In this document: positions 19,048-27,903 of the stretch, one piece after another | Position numbering within the stretch: the first letter of the stretch is position 1 | Layout of the letters: each line of letters opens with the position of its first letter | DNA from: Nitrospira sp. | GTDB taxonomy: Bacteria; Nitrospirota; Nitrospiria; Nitrospirales; Nitrospiraceae | DNA length: 64,000 bases | Direction of reading: 5' to 3' | NCBI GenBank assembly: GCA_030123605.1 | Contig: CP126123.1 | Coordinates: 2,336,001 to 2,400,000, forward strand | Notes under the pieces: generated by a model | Database searches by the model: none | Seen by the model: the letters and a program-made list of their open reading frames with translations, nothing else | Told to the model about the DNA's origin: nothing | Position numbers and translations under genes: made by a program

Positions 19048-20124
19048 CTATCGAAGTTTCAACGTGCTCAGGCTGAGCAGCGCCAGCAAAATCGCAATGA
19101 TCCAGAGGCGGACCACGACCTTCGGCTCGTCCCACCCTTTCATTTCAAAATGGTGATGGATGGGAGCCATATTGAAAATTCGTTTCCCCCGCAACTTGTA
19201 GGATCCGACTTGTAAGATCACCGACAAGGCCTCGATGACGAACACGCCACCCACCAAGAGCAACAGGAGTTCGTGCTTGCTGATCACCGCCACGGTCCCC
19301 AGCGCCGCCCCCAACGGAAGTGATCCCACATCGCCCATGAAGACGGAGGCCGGATAGGTGTTGAACCAGAGAAATCCCAAACTCGCCCCCAACACGGCTC
19401 CGGTGAAGATCGCGATTTCTCCGGCGCCTTCGATATAGGGAATGAGCAAATATTCCGCCATTACCCGGTTCCCGGTCACATAGGCCACGATCGTATAGGC
19501 CAGCGCCGCGATCATGACCGGCCCGATGGCCAACCCGTCGAGCCCGTCCGTCAGATTGACGGCGTTGGAACTGCCCACGATGACGAGAATGACGAAGACG
19601 ATGTAGAACCACCCCAGATCCGGTGTGAAGTATTTGAAGAACGGCACGCTGAGTTTCGTGGTATAGCTGGGCAACGTATAGAGAAAGACGCCGATGGTCA
19701 ACGCCACCAGAATCTGGCAGAGAAACTTTTGCGCCGCCGACAGCCCCTTCGATTGCCGTTTGATGAATTTGAGGTAGTCGTCGACGAACCCCACCGCTCC
19801 GAATCCCACCGTTGCCACCACCACCAGCCATACGTAGCGATTGGTCATGTCGGCCCACAGCAGGGTGGTCAAGACGACGGCGAAGATGATGAGGATCCCG
19901 CCCATGGTCGGCGTGCCGCTCTTCGCCAGATGCCGCTTCGGCCCGTCGTCTCGAATCTGCTGGCCAAGCTTGATCTCCTGCAACTTTCTGATGAGCCAGG
20001 GAGCCATCACAAACGCGATCAGAAACGCCGTGACCGCCGCATAGATGATCCGAAAACTCTGATACCGAAAGACGTTCAGGAACGAAAACTGTGTGTGCAG
20101 CGGATAGAGCCAGTTGTACAGCAT
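19048..20124 (-). CDS. mraY: Phospho-MurNAc-pentapeptide transferase MraY
   Basis: Integral membrane enzyme that links phospho-MurNAc-pentapeptide to undecaprenyl phosphate, forming lipid I. The 358 residues form about ten helices. Catalytic and metal motifs are [30 protein letters not shown] and the histidine loop MAPIHHHFE. The N-terminus [20 protein letters not shown] is typical of MraY. It lies between murF and murD, the conserved order. Confidence 0.97.
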   Translation of the reverse strand: MLYNWLYPLHTQFSFLNVFRYQSFRIIYAAVTAFLIAFVMAPWLIRKLQEIKLGQQIRDDGPKRHLAKSGTPTMGGILIIFAVVLTTLLWADMTNRYVWLVVVATVGFGAVGFVDDYLKFIKRQSKGLSAAQKFLCQILVALTIGVFLYTLPSYTTKLSVPFFKYFTPDLGWFYIVFVILVIVGSSNAVNLTDGLDGLAIGPVMIAALAYTIVAYVTGNRVMAEYLLIPYIEGAGEIAIFTGAVLGASLGFLWFNTYPASVFMGDVGSLPLGAALGTVAVISKHELLLLLVGGVFVIEALSVILQVGSYKLRGKRIFNMAPIHHHFEMKGWDEPKVVVRLWIIAILLALLSLSTLKLR

Positions 20125-20188
20125 CCTACGGTATCTTTACCCGCCATCAGCCGACGGGCGCTAAAAGTCCCTTGTCTGTTCCTGCCGG

Positions 20189-21652
20189 CTAGCAGGCCTT
20201 CTTCGCGACCCGCCGCATCCCGGTCAAGGTGTCCACGACCTGTTCCATCCGCATGCCCCGTGATGCCTTCACCAGCACCACGTCGCCCTGCCTCACCATC
20301 GAAACCAGCGTCATTCCGGCTGTGGCGGCGTCCGGCAATTCAAGAATGTTCTCGTTCGTCATTCCGGCTTGACGAGCGCCTTCGGCAAGTTCTCGCCCCA
20401 AGGAGCCGCAGGCCAGCAACCGTTCGATCCCTTGGCCGGCGAGGAACGCTCCCACCTCTCGATGCATCCGCTTGCTGTCCGCACCCAACTCCAACATGTC
20501 GCCCAACACCGCAATCGAACGTTTGCCATGGCCGAGTTGCGCCAGAAGTTGAAGAGCGGCCTTCATGGAAGCAGGATTGGCGTTGTAACAATCGTTGATC
20601 ACTTGCACGCCGTGCGTGGTGCTGATCTGCGATCGCATGGCGGCCGGACGGAACTTCGCCAAACCTTCCGCGATGGCCGCCCCAGACAACTCCAGCACAG
20701 AGCCCACAGCGGCGGCCGCGAGGGCATTACTCACGTTGTGCAAACCCTGCGTGCGGATGTGAATCTCCGGCTGCCGGCTCTTGCCCGGCAACACGAGACC
20801 GAAGACCGTGCCGCCCTTCTCATCAGGCCGAATGTTGACGGCACGAATATCCGCCTTCGGCGAACGGCCGAAGGCCACCACCCGGCATTGCGCCCGCGCC
20901 GCAAGGTAATCGAAATAATCGTCGTCGGCGTTCAACACCACGGCGCCGTCCTGAGGCAGGTGATCGAGCAACTCGGCCTTGGCCTGTGCGGACCCTTCCA
21001 TGCTGCCGAAAAATTCCAAATGATCCGGACCGATGTTGGTAATCACCCCGATCGTCGGCTTCGCGATTTCGCACAACCTGGTGGTTTGTCCCTGCTGGTC
21101 TACCCCCATTTCAATGACGGCGGCCTGATGCCGCGGCGTGAGCTGAAACAGGGTCTGCGGGACGCCGATACGATTATTGAGATTTCCTTCGGTCTTGAGC
21201 GTCTTCCATCGCTGTGCGACCACCTGAGCCACCATATCCTTGGTGGTCGTTTTGCCGTTGCTCCCGGTAATCGCGATCACCGGAATCGGGAAGCGGTTCC
21301 GATAGTGCGTCGCCAACCGTTGATAGGCCTCCAGGGTATCCCGCACTCCGAGCAACAACGGCGTCTCCGTACGTTTCGGCAGCGGCGGTAGAGGATGTCC
21401 ATCCCGTACGACCGCACACACAGCCCCTTGTGCCAAGGCCTTCGCCACAAAGGCATGGCCGTCGAACCGATCACCTTCAAACGCGACGAAGAGATCGCCT
21501 TTCCGCACCAGGCGCGAATCGGTGACCACACGCCGGACCCGATGTTTCAACTGCTGCGGCGTCAGCGCCATCGGCGATTTGGCGCTCAAGACCTCGCAAA
21601 TTTCCTCGACCGTAAACAGCGCCATCCCCCCGCGGCTTCCATGGTCGCGCAT
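20189..21652 (-). CDS. murF: MurF: D-Ala-D-Ala-adding Mur ligase
   Basis: Last cytoplasmic Mur ligase; attaches D-Ala-D-Ala to the UDP-MurNAc-tripeptide. Motifs are the N-terminal DSRLVRKGDLFVAFEG, the P-loop ITGSNGKTTTKDM, and EMGVDQQGQ. Further along are NIGPDHLEFFGS and NDCYNANPASMKAAL. I kept the ATG at 21652 because GAGGAA stands five bases ahead of it; a second ATG at 21625 is a weaker alternative. About 487 aa. It follows murE by 12 bp. Confidence 0.95.
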   Translation of the reverse strand: MRDHGSRGGMALFTVEEICEVLSAKSPMALTPQQLKHRVRRVVTDSRLVRKGDLFVAFEGDRFDGHAFVAKALAQGAVCAVVRDGHPLPPLPKRTETPLLLGVRDTLEAYQRLATHYRNRFPIPVIAITGSNGKTTTKDMVAQVVAQRWKTLKTEGNLNNRIGVPQTLFQLTPRHQAAVIEMGVDQQGQTTRLCEIAKPTIGVITNIGPDHLEFFGSMEGSAQAKAELLDHLPQDGAVVLNADDDYFDYLAARAQCRVVAFGRSPKADIRAVNIRPDEKGGTVFGLVLPGKSRQPEIHIRTQGLHNVSNALAAAAVGSVLELSGAAIAEGLAKFRPAAMRSQISTTHGVQVINDCYNANPASMKAALQLLAQLGHGKRSIAVLGDMLELGADSKRMHREVGAFLAGQGIERLLACGSLGRELAEGARQAGMTNENILELPDAATAGMTLVSMVRQGDVVLVKASRGMRMEQVVDTLTGMRRVAKKAC

Positions 21653-21664
21653 GCGCTTCCTCGC

Positions 21665-23173
21665 TCAGGCACCGGTCCGGAGTTTGCCGATCGCTTCACG
21701 CGCTACTTCGCGATCGTCGAAGTGATGTTTCACGGTTCCTATGATCTGATAATCCTCGTGACCCTTCCCCGCGATCAAGATCATATCGCCCGTCTTGGCT
21801 TCTTGAATCGCCGCCTCGATCGCAACCCGGCGATCGGCAGCCATGCGATAGCGAACGTGAGGCCTCGCGACGAGCGCCTCCTTCACCCCGACTTCGACTT
21901 CACTGAGGATGGCGGCGGGATCCTCCGTTCGCGGGTTGTCCGACGTCAACACCACCACATCACTGTATTGCACAGCCGCGCGTCCCATCTTGGGACGCTT
22001 GGTCCGGTCGCGATCGCCGCCGCACCCGAAGACGGTGATGATACGTCCTGTGCGGAGCGCCTGCGCCGCGGTCAGCAACCGGACCAACGCGTCTTCGGTA
22101 TGTGCATAGTCCACCACGACGGTAAAATCCTGACCTGCCTCCACGCGTTCGAATCGCCCCGGCACACTGGACACCGTTTCCGCAGCAACACGGATCTGGT
22201 CGAGCGTCAGCCCTTCGTGCAGGGCCACGCCGATGGCAGCCAAGAGATTATAGACATTGTGCTCCCCCACCAATCGGCTCTGAATGGCACAGGCTCCAAG
22301 GGGACTACGCAGCGTAAATCTGGTGCCGGATGCCGACAGCGTCACGTCCGCGGCGTGGAGGTCAGCCTGCCGATGCAAACCATAGGTCCAAACCGGAACC
22401 CTGCAAGCATCACGAATCCGCTGGCCCCAGGGATCATCGGCATTGATGATCGCCAGCTTCCGTTCCTTGCGGCTCCCTGCCTGCCCGAGTTCGGCGAAGA
22501 GTGTGCGCTTCGCCCGGAAATACCGCTCCATGTCGAGGTGAAAGTCGAGATGGTCCTGCGTCAGGTTGGTAAACACCGCCACGTCAAATTCGGCGCCGGC
22601 CGTCCGATCCAGCGCGAGCGCGTGCGACGACACCTCCATCACCACCGTATCCAACCGTGCCTCGACCATCCTCGCAAACAACCGCTGCAATTCCAGGGCT
22701 CCCGGCGTCGTGTGCGAAGCCGGCAACCATTCTTTCCCGACGAGATAGGCGACCGTGCCGATGAGCCCAACCTGCCTGCTCGCCGCTTCGAGCATGGCCT
22801 TCACGACGTAGGTCGTCGTCGTTTTTCCGTTCGTACCCGTCACCCCGATCATCCGCAGCGCGATCGAAGGATCATGATAGAACCGGCTGCCGATGATCCC
22901 CAAGGCCGCACGCGAGTCCTGTACGCGAACGGTGGGGATTGATCCGACTGCTGTACCTCGGTCCACTACTACCGCGGCCGCCCCCGCGTTCAGGACGCGA
23001 TCCAGAAACTCATGCCCATCGGTCCGCTCACCCTTCACGGCCACGAAGAGAGAGCCCGACTCCACTTTCCTGGAATCGTCGGTCAGGCCGGTAATCATCA
23101 CCTGCTGATCCCCGCTCCGCTCCAACACCCCAAGTCGTCGCTGAATGGGACCGATCAGTTCGTCGAGTGTCAT
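21665..23173 (-). CDS. murE: UDP-MurNAc-L-Ala-D-Glu:meso-diaminopimelate ligase
   Basis: Third Mur ligase. P-loop VTGTNGKTTTTYVV, EVSSHALALDR, TNLTQDHLDFH and VDYAHTEDALVRLL are present. The substrate-specificity motif is DNPRTEDP, the form found in enzymes that add meso-diaminopimelate, so the peptidoglycan should be of the DAP type. The start at 23173 (MTLDELIGPIQRRL) begins one base after the ftsI stop. The open frame further upstream lies inside ftsI and is not part of the protein. About 502 aa. Confidence 0.96.
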   Translation of the reverse strand: MTLDELIGPIQRRLGVLERSGDQQVMITGLTDDSRKVESGSLFVAVKGERTDGHEFLDRVLNAGAAAVVVDRGTAVGSIPTVRVQDSRAALGIIGSRFYHDPSIALRMIGVTGTNGKTTTTYVVKAMLEAASRQVGLIGTVAYLVGKEWLPASHTTPGALELQRLFARMVEARLDTVVMEVSSHALALDRTAGAEFDVAVFTNLTQDHLDFHLDMERYFRAKRTLFAELGQAGSRKERKLAIINADDPWGQRIRDACRVPVWTYGLHRQADLHAADVTLSASGTRFTLRSPLGACAIQSRLVGEHNVYNLLAAIGVALHEGLTLDQIRVAAETVSSVPGRFERVEAGQDFTVVVDYAHTEDALVRLLTAAQALRTGRIITVFGCGGDRDRTKRPKMGRAAVQYSDVVVLTSDNPRTEDPAAILSEVEVGVKEALVARPHVRYRMAADRRVAIEAAIQEAKTGDMILIAGKGHEDYQIIGTVKHHFDDREVAREAIGKLRTGA

Positions 23174-23174
23174 G

Positions 23175-24893
23175 TCAGGATTCAAGACCGGCCATGGCCA
23201 GCTTGATGGGCTCATCCACCGCCACACCCAGATAATTGAGGACCTGCTCTCCGATCCGACGGAACACCGGCGCCGCCACGACCCCGCCCCAGCCCTCTCC
23301 ACGCGGTTCGTCGATCACCACGATCATCGCCAACCGCGGGTCCTCGGCCGGCACATAGCCCAGAAAGGACCCCACGAGCAGCGTAGAGGAATAGGCGCCG
23401 GTACGGGGATCGACCTTTTGCGCCGTGCCTGTCTTCCCGGCCACACGATAGCCGGGAATAGCCGCCTTCCCTCCCGTCCCGCTCGTCACGACTCCCTCCA
23501 GCAACGTCGTCAAGGTTCGGGCCGTATCCGCAGAAACCACCCGCCGTCTCGCTTGCGGCATGGTCTGCGCGACCAGATGCCCCTTGGCGTTGCGGATCTC
23601 CGAAACCACATAGGGCTTCATCAGCACGCCGCCGTTGGCGATGGCCGACACGGCCGTGACCATCTGAAGCGGTGTCACTCCAATTTCCTGCCCCATTGAA
23701 ATGGAAGCGAGGGAGCGCTTCCCCCACTGTTTCGGGCCCCGCAATAATCCCGCCGTTTCGCCGGGCAAATCGATACCGGTCCTGTCGCCGAATCCGAATT
23801 CCTTGAGATAGTCGAAGACCCGCCACTCACCCAGCGCCATGCCGACTTTCGCCGCACCGATATTGCTCGACTTCTGAATCATCTGCGCGAAGGACATCCA
23901 GCCCGTTTTTTCGTGGTCGTGGATAACCGTGCTGGCGATCGACATTTGCCCGTTTTCACCATAGATCATACTACCCGGCGTCATCACTTTCTCCTCAAGC
24001 GCGGCGGCCGCAATGACGGTCTTCATCGTCGAACCCGGCTCATAGGTATCCGTCAACGCACGGTTGCGCCATCGGTCGGGAGCCAACGCTGCGACCGCGT
24101 TAGGATCGAATCGCGGGCTGACGGCCATGGCCAGCACGCCCCCGGTCTTGGGATCCATCACAATAACGGTGCCGGACTTGGCATTGGACCGTCCCACCGC
24201 CTCGTCCAGTTCTTTTTCGGCGATGTACTGGATCACTTCGTCCACCGTGAGAGTTAAACTGTTCCCCGCTGCGGCGCCTTCGTCCTTGAGCCCCTTCGGA
24301 AAGACGGCCCGCCCCAACGCATCACGTTGCAACACCACGGCCCGTTTCTCACCGCGCAGGTGCTGTTCGTAGCGCAGTTCCACCCCTTCCAGACCACGAT
24401 CATCCATCCCGGCAAACCCCAACACATGCGAAAGCAATCGGCCTTTGGGATAGAACCGGCGCCCCTCCATCACGACCCCCACACCATCCAACGGCTGGTG
24501 CTCCAACCGGCGGCCCTGTTCCGGCTCCACCTTTCTCGCCAACCACACGAAATGCTTTTCCTGCTTCAGTTTCTTTTCGATCTCCGTCGCCTTCACATGT
24601 AGAATCGGCGAGAGATTCCGGGCGGTCTGACCGGGATTGTCGATCGACGTCGGTACCCCGAACACGGACGGCACATCCATGTTCATCGCCAGCACCTTGC
24701 TGTTCCGATCGTAAATCGTTCCTCGCGCGCCTTCCAGCATAACGTTCTTTTGATGCTGCCGATCGGCTTTCACGGTCAATTCCGCAGCCTGCGTCACTTG
24801 AAGGTTCACGAGACGGACAATGACCAGCATGAAACCGGCCACAAGCGCACAGGCCACCACGATGCGACGGCCACGATAGGGACCCGCAGCCAC
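23175..24893 (-). CDS. ftsI: Division transpeptidase FtsI (PBP3 type)
   Basis: Class B penicillin-binding protein that cross-links septal peptidoglycan. A short cytoplasmic tail and one transmembrane helix (about residues 11-28) precede the PBP dimerisation domain. The transpeptidase domain has S-T-M-K in EPGSTMKTVIAAA, SSN in QKSSNIGAAKV and KTGT in VAGKTGTAQKV. No PASTA domain is visible at the C-terminus. The GTG start shares its G with the ftsL TAG stop. It has 572 aa and pairs functionally with FtsW. Confidence 0.96.
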   Translation of the reverse strand: MAAGPYRGRRIVVACALVAGFMLVIVRLVNLQVTQAAELTVKADRQHQKNVMLEGARGTIYDRNSKVLAMNMDVPSVFGVPTSIDNPGQTARNLSPILHVKATEIEKKLKQEKHFVWLARKVEPEQGRRLEHQPLDGVGVVMEGRRFYPKGRLLSHVLGFAGMDDRGLEGVELRYEQHLRGEKRAVVLQRDALGRAVFPKGLKDEGAAAGNSLTLTVDEVIQYIAEKELDEAVGRSNAKSGTVIVMDPKTGGVLAMAVSPRFDPNAVAALAPDRWRNRALTDTYEPGSTMKTVIAAAALEEKVMTPGSMIYGENGQMSIASTVIHDHEKTGWMSFAQMIQKSSNIGAAKVGMALGEWRVFDYLKEFGFGDRTGIDLPGETAGLLRGPKQWGKRSLASISMGQEIGVTPLQMVTAVSAIANGGVLMKPYVVSEIRNAKGHLVAQTMPQARRRVVSADTARTLTTLLEGVVTSGTGGKAAIPGYRVAGKTGTAQKVDPRTGAYSSTLLVGSFLGYVPAEDPRLAMIVVIDEPRGEGWGGVVAAPVFRRIGEQVLNYLGVAVDEPIKLAMAGLES

Positions 24894-25225
24894 TACCGTC
24901 CTCTCCGCGGCACGATGTTCTTGGCGATCCGCACCTCACCCTCCGCGATCACTGGGACTACCGGTGCCTCCGGCTCGAGATGGACGACGACGACCTGGCC
25001 TTTTTCCGGCTGTATCATCCCCAACTTGTCACCGGCCAAACGAGCAATCCGCTCGGGCGCCGTCAAGGCCGAAAGCTTCACACGCAATTCGTCGCGTTCA
25101 CGCTCAAGAGCGACTTTCTGCACCTTCAGCCTTTCTATGTGATAGCCGATGCGAACGATATCTACACGCTCCCACACAAAGAGCAATACCAGCGACGTGA
25201 CCGCAGCAAATGCCACCGCTTTCAT
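24893..25225 (-). CDS. ftsL: Cell division protein FtsL
   Basis: Small bitopic divisome protein of 110 aa. A transmembrane helix spans about residues 3-20 (AVAFAAVTSLVLLFVWERV). A coiled coil follows (HIERLKVQKVALERERDELR), then a short periplasmic tail. Sequence conservation in FtsL is low; the call rests on topology, the coiled coil and position between rsmH and ftsI. The ATG at 25225 is chosen because AAGGAG stands nine bases upstream, and it overlaps the rsmH stop as ATGA. Confidence 0.88.
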   Translation of the reverse strand: MKAVAFAAVTSLVLLFVWERVDIVRIGYHIERLKVQKVALERERDELRVKLSALTAPERIARLAGDKLGMIQPEKGQVVVVHLEPEAPVVPVIAEGEVRIAKNIVPRRGR

Positions 25226-26169
25226 TGTAGACACTCCTTGGCAATCCGCTCTCCGACGCGCAACTTTGCGCTCCGCGATCGCGGGTTTCGGCGACGTTCG
25301 ATCTCCGAAGCCATAATCGGCTTTTTGGTGAGCACCCTCAGCGAGGCCTGAGGACCGGCCGCCAAGGCTCGAAACGTGTTCTTTACAATCCTGTCCTCAA
25401 GCGAATGAAACGAGACGACACAAACCCGGCCGCCGGGCCTCAGGATATCGACGGCATCTCTGAGCGTCGGCTCAAGAACATCCAATTCGCGGTTCACTGC
25501 GATCCGTAACGCTTGAAAGGTACGCGTCGCACAATGAATCCGCCCATGTCGATAGGAGACTGGCACGGCTCGTGTCACTACGTCAGCTAATTGTCCGGTA
25601 GTTCTGATCACGCCTTGCGTTCTCGCCTGAACGATCGCACGGGCAATTCTCCTTGCATACCGCTCTTCTCCCAGGTGATAGATCACATCCGCCAACTCTG
25701 TTTCCTGCAGATCACGAACGAGATCTGCCGCCGTACCTGCCTCGCTCTGATCCATGCGCATATCCAAAGGACCGTCCTCTCGAAAACTGAATCCACGTTC
25801 GGCGCGATCGAGCTGAGGTGATGACACACCGAGATCAAAAACCACGCCATCGACCTGTCGCACTCCACTGTCCGCGACGTGGGTCTTGATCTCGCGAAAG
25901 TTCCCATGCCGCACACGCACGCGGGCAATGGCGCCTCCCAGACGCATTCGCGCTTCCGCGAGTGCCGTCATATCGCGATCGATTCCCACAAGGACACCGT
26001 CCGGAGCGCTGTGATCGAGAATACGAATAGCGAGCCCAGCATACCCGAGGGTGCAGTCCACATAGACTCCACTTGGTTTACACTGCAGCCAGAACAAGAT
26101 TTCCTCGACCAAAACCGGCTCATGAGAACCGCGAGCGTCACTATTGGATCCATTTTCAGCCACTTTCAT
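25222..26169 (-). CDS. rsmH: 16S rRNA (cytosine1402-N4)-methyltransferase RsmH (MraW)
   Basis: AdoMet-dependent methyltransferase acting on C1402 of 16S rRNA and normally the first or second gene of dcw clusters. Conserved segments are HEPVLVEEILFWL, the AdoMet loop YVDCTLGYAGLAIRIL, FDLGVSSPQLDRAERGFSF, RRIARAIV and VSFHSLEDRIVKN. About 315 aa. I chose the ATG at 26169 because a consensus promoter overlaps the in-frame GTG at 26193, so that codon cannot be in the transcript. The leader is then only about nine bases and has no ribosome site. Confidence 0.95.
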   Translation of the reverse strand: MKVAENGSNSDARGSHEPVLVEEILFWLQCKPSGVYVDCTLGYAGLAIRILDHSAPDGVLVGIDRDMTALAEARMRLGGAIARVRVRHGNFREIKTHVADSGVRQVDGVVFDLGVSSPQLDRAERGFSFREDGPLDMRMDQSEAGTAADLVRDLQETELADVIYHLGEERYARRIARAIVQARTQGVIRTTGQLADVVTRAVPVSYRHGRIHCATRTFQALRIAVNRELDVLEPTLRDAVDILRPGGRVCVVSFHSLEDRIVKNTFRALAAGPQASLRVLTKKPIMASEIERRRNPRSRSAKLRVGERIAKECLQ

Positions 26170-26184
26170 CCACTTTGTGGCTGG

Positions 26185-26212
26185 AGTATACACCCAACTG
26201 AATAGCTGTCAA
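26185..26212 (-). promoter_or_regulatory. Sigma-70 type promoter of the dcw cluster
   Basis: On the minus strand a perfect -35 box TTGACA (26212-26207) is followed by a 16-base spacer and a -10 box TATACT (26190-26185). Transcription should start near 26178, only about nine bases before the rsmH ATG. It is the only clear promoter I see ahead of the roughly 21-kb division and cell-wall gene run. Confidence 0.8.
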
Positions 26213-26467
26213 CAGAATTTACCCCTATTTATCAAGAATATTGTGCTGTTTTTCTTGGATACGAATTGCGAGAGAAATACACAGGAAGTTATCCACATTT
26301 GTGGATAAGGTTGTGGGAAACCTACCCACCAAAAAATGAGATGTCGAGCAGAATTCTGGCTAGAAAATCCGGATGGTCGTTCGAGGAATCAGTCTGATGA
26401 AAATGGAAGTATTCATTCAGTCGATTTCAGGCCGAAGTGAACGGTACAGCTGGATCATCCGTCGCGC
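26213..26467. other. Intergenic gap between asnS and the dcw promoter; no gene seen
   Basis: This stretch holds the DnaA-box pair and the GTGGG/CCCAC inverted repeat described separately. In all frames only very short open frames occur. In particular I find no mraZ, which commonly precedes rsmH. No convincing terminator follows asnS. Confidence 0.6.
26289..26308. promoter_or_regulatory. Inverted pair of perfect DnaA boxes
   Basis: TTATCCACA (26289-26297) and its exact inverse TGTGGATAA (26300-26308) are separated by two bases. Both match the strict DnaA-box consensus. They lie about 80 bp upstream of the dcw promoter, in a 298-bp gap between asnS and rsmH. An AT-richer stretch lies between the boxes and the promoter, and a second inverted pair, GTGGG...CCCAC (26313-26329), follows directly. 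The pair could bind DnaA as a regulator of the division cluster or be part of a replication-related site; dnaA and dnaN are not in the window. Confidence 0.7.
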
Positions 26468-27760
26468 TTACGGATAGAGACGGTACAACATGCGCGGAAA
26501 GGGAATTGTTTCTCGCACATGTTCCAGGCCACAGATCCAAGCTACCGCACGTTCAACACCCATCCCAAAGCCGGCATGAGGAACAGAACCATAGCGCCGA
26601 AGGTCGAGATACCATTGAAATGCCTCAACCGGCAGGTGATGGTTCCGGATGCGGGCTAACAGTTTTTCGTGACTATGGATCCGTTGACCGCCACCGATGA
26701 TTTCGCCATAGCCCTCCGGGGCCAGCACATCCATACAGAGCGCCAAATCAGGACGTTCGAGATCCGTCTCCATATAAAACGCTTTGAGTGTTGCAGGATA
26801 CCGATGCACAATCACCGGCCGATCGAATTCATTCGAAAGAATCGTTTCCTCATCGCCCCCGAAATCCTCCCCGCGCTTCGTGGGATTTCCTTTCTGCTGC
26901 AGAACCTCGATAGCCTCTTCATAGGTCATGCGCGGAAATGGCGCCGTCACACGCTCCAGTTTCACCAAGTTCCGTTCAAGAATCTGGAGTTCGGCGCGGC
27001 GGGTCTTCAACACGGCAGCCACAATATAAGACAGGAACTGTTCGGCCAACTCCATCATGTCCGTCAATTGCGCAAAGGCAACCTCCGGCTCGACCATCCA
27101 GAACTCCATCAAATGGCGGCGCGTCTTGGACTTTTCTGCGCGAAAGGTCGGGCCGAAACAGTAGACTTTCCCGAACGCCGCCGCCGTCGCTTCGCTGTAG
27201 AGTTGTCCGCTCTGGGTCAAATAGGCCGTCTCATCGAAATACTGCGTCTGGAACAAGGTCGTCGTTCCCTCGCAGGCATTCGGCGTAAAAATCGGCGCAT
27301 CGACCAGCGTAAAGCCGCGGTCGTCGAAAAAATTCCGGCAAGCACGAATAATCTCATGGCGAATGCGCAGCACGGCATGCTGCCGGCTGGAACGCAGCCA
27401 CAGATGACGATGCTCCATAAGAAAACCGATCCCATGCTCCTTGGGCTGAATGGGAAAGGGCTCCGCCACCTGCAGCACATCAAGGCGCGTCACGTCGAGT
27501 TCGTATCCGCCCGGTGCCCTGGTATCCTGGCGCAGCGTCCCACTGACCACGAGACTCGACTCCTGCGTGAGTTCGGCGGAGCGCGCAAACTGCTCATCTC
27601 CTACCGTCCCTTTGCTGACCACGGCTTGGATGTCTCCGGTTCCGTCCCGAAGCATCAGGAAGTGCAATTTCCCCTTGTCGCGCCGGCTGCGGAGCCATCC
27701 GCGAATGGTCACCTCGCACCCGGCGTGAGCCGCCGCTTCATCGATATAGATCACAGGCAT
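26468..27760 (-). CDS. asnS: Asparaginyl-tRNA synthetase
   Basis: Class IIb aminoacyl-tRNA synthetase, 430 aa. The N-terminal OB-fold anticodon-binding domain covers about residues 1-110 ([20 protein letters not shown]). The class II core has motif 2 in the [20 protein letters not shown] region and motif 3 in [36 protein letters not shown] and the length favour asparaginyl over aspartyl specificity. GAGGTGACAC before the ATG gives a good ribosome site. It is upstream of, and co-oriented with, the dcw cluster. Confidence 0.93.
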   Translation of the reverse strand: MPVIYIDEAAAHAGCEVTIRGWLRSRRDKGKLHFLMLRDGTGDIQAVVSKGTVGDEQFARSAELTQESSLVVSGTLRQDTRAPGGYELDVTRLDVLQVAEPFPIQPKEHGIGFLMEHRHLWLRSSRQHAVLRIRHEIIRACRNFFDDRGFTLVDAPIFTPNACEGTTTLFQTQYFDETAYLTQSGQLYSEATAAAFGKVYCFGPTFRAEKSKTRRHLMEFWMVEPEVAFAQLTDMMELAEQFLSYIVAAVLKTRRAELQILERNLVKLERVTAPFPRMTYEEAIEVLQQKGNPTKRGEDFGGDEETILSNEFDRPVIVHRYPATLKAFYMETDLERPDLALCMDVLAPEGYGEIIGGGQRIHSHEKLLARIRNHHLPVEAFQWYLDLRRYGSVPHAGFGMGVERAVAWICGLEHVRETIPFPRMLYRLYP

Positions 27761-27903
27761 GTGTCACCTCGCTGACCGGCGTGAACGTGGTCGTATCTTC
27801 CCATCGCCGGGAGGGTAGCGAACGACAACGGGCTTTTCAAGCGCATCACAATTCCTCCGTTTGATTGACACAATTTCACCCTGAGCGCATCATCGAACCT
27901 ACG

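Noticed and set aside
26213-26467. A chromosome replication origin at the DnaA-box pair
   Set aside because: Only two perfect boxes are visible, and neither dnaA, dnaN nor other origin-linked genes are in the window. A regulatory role is equally likely, so I report the boxes but not an oriC.
26170-26467. mraZ upstream of rsmH
   Set aside because: Looked for because it normally opens the dcw cluster; no frame in the gap exceeds a few codons with MraZ-like sequence.
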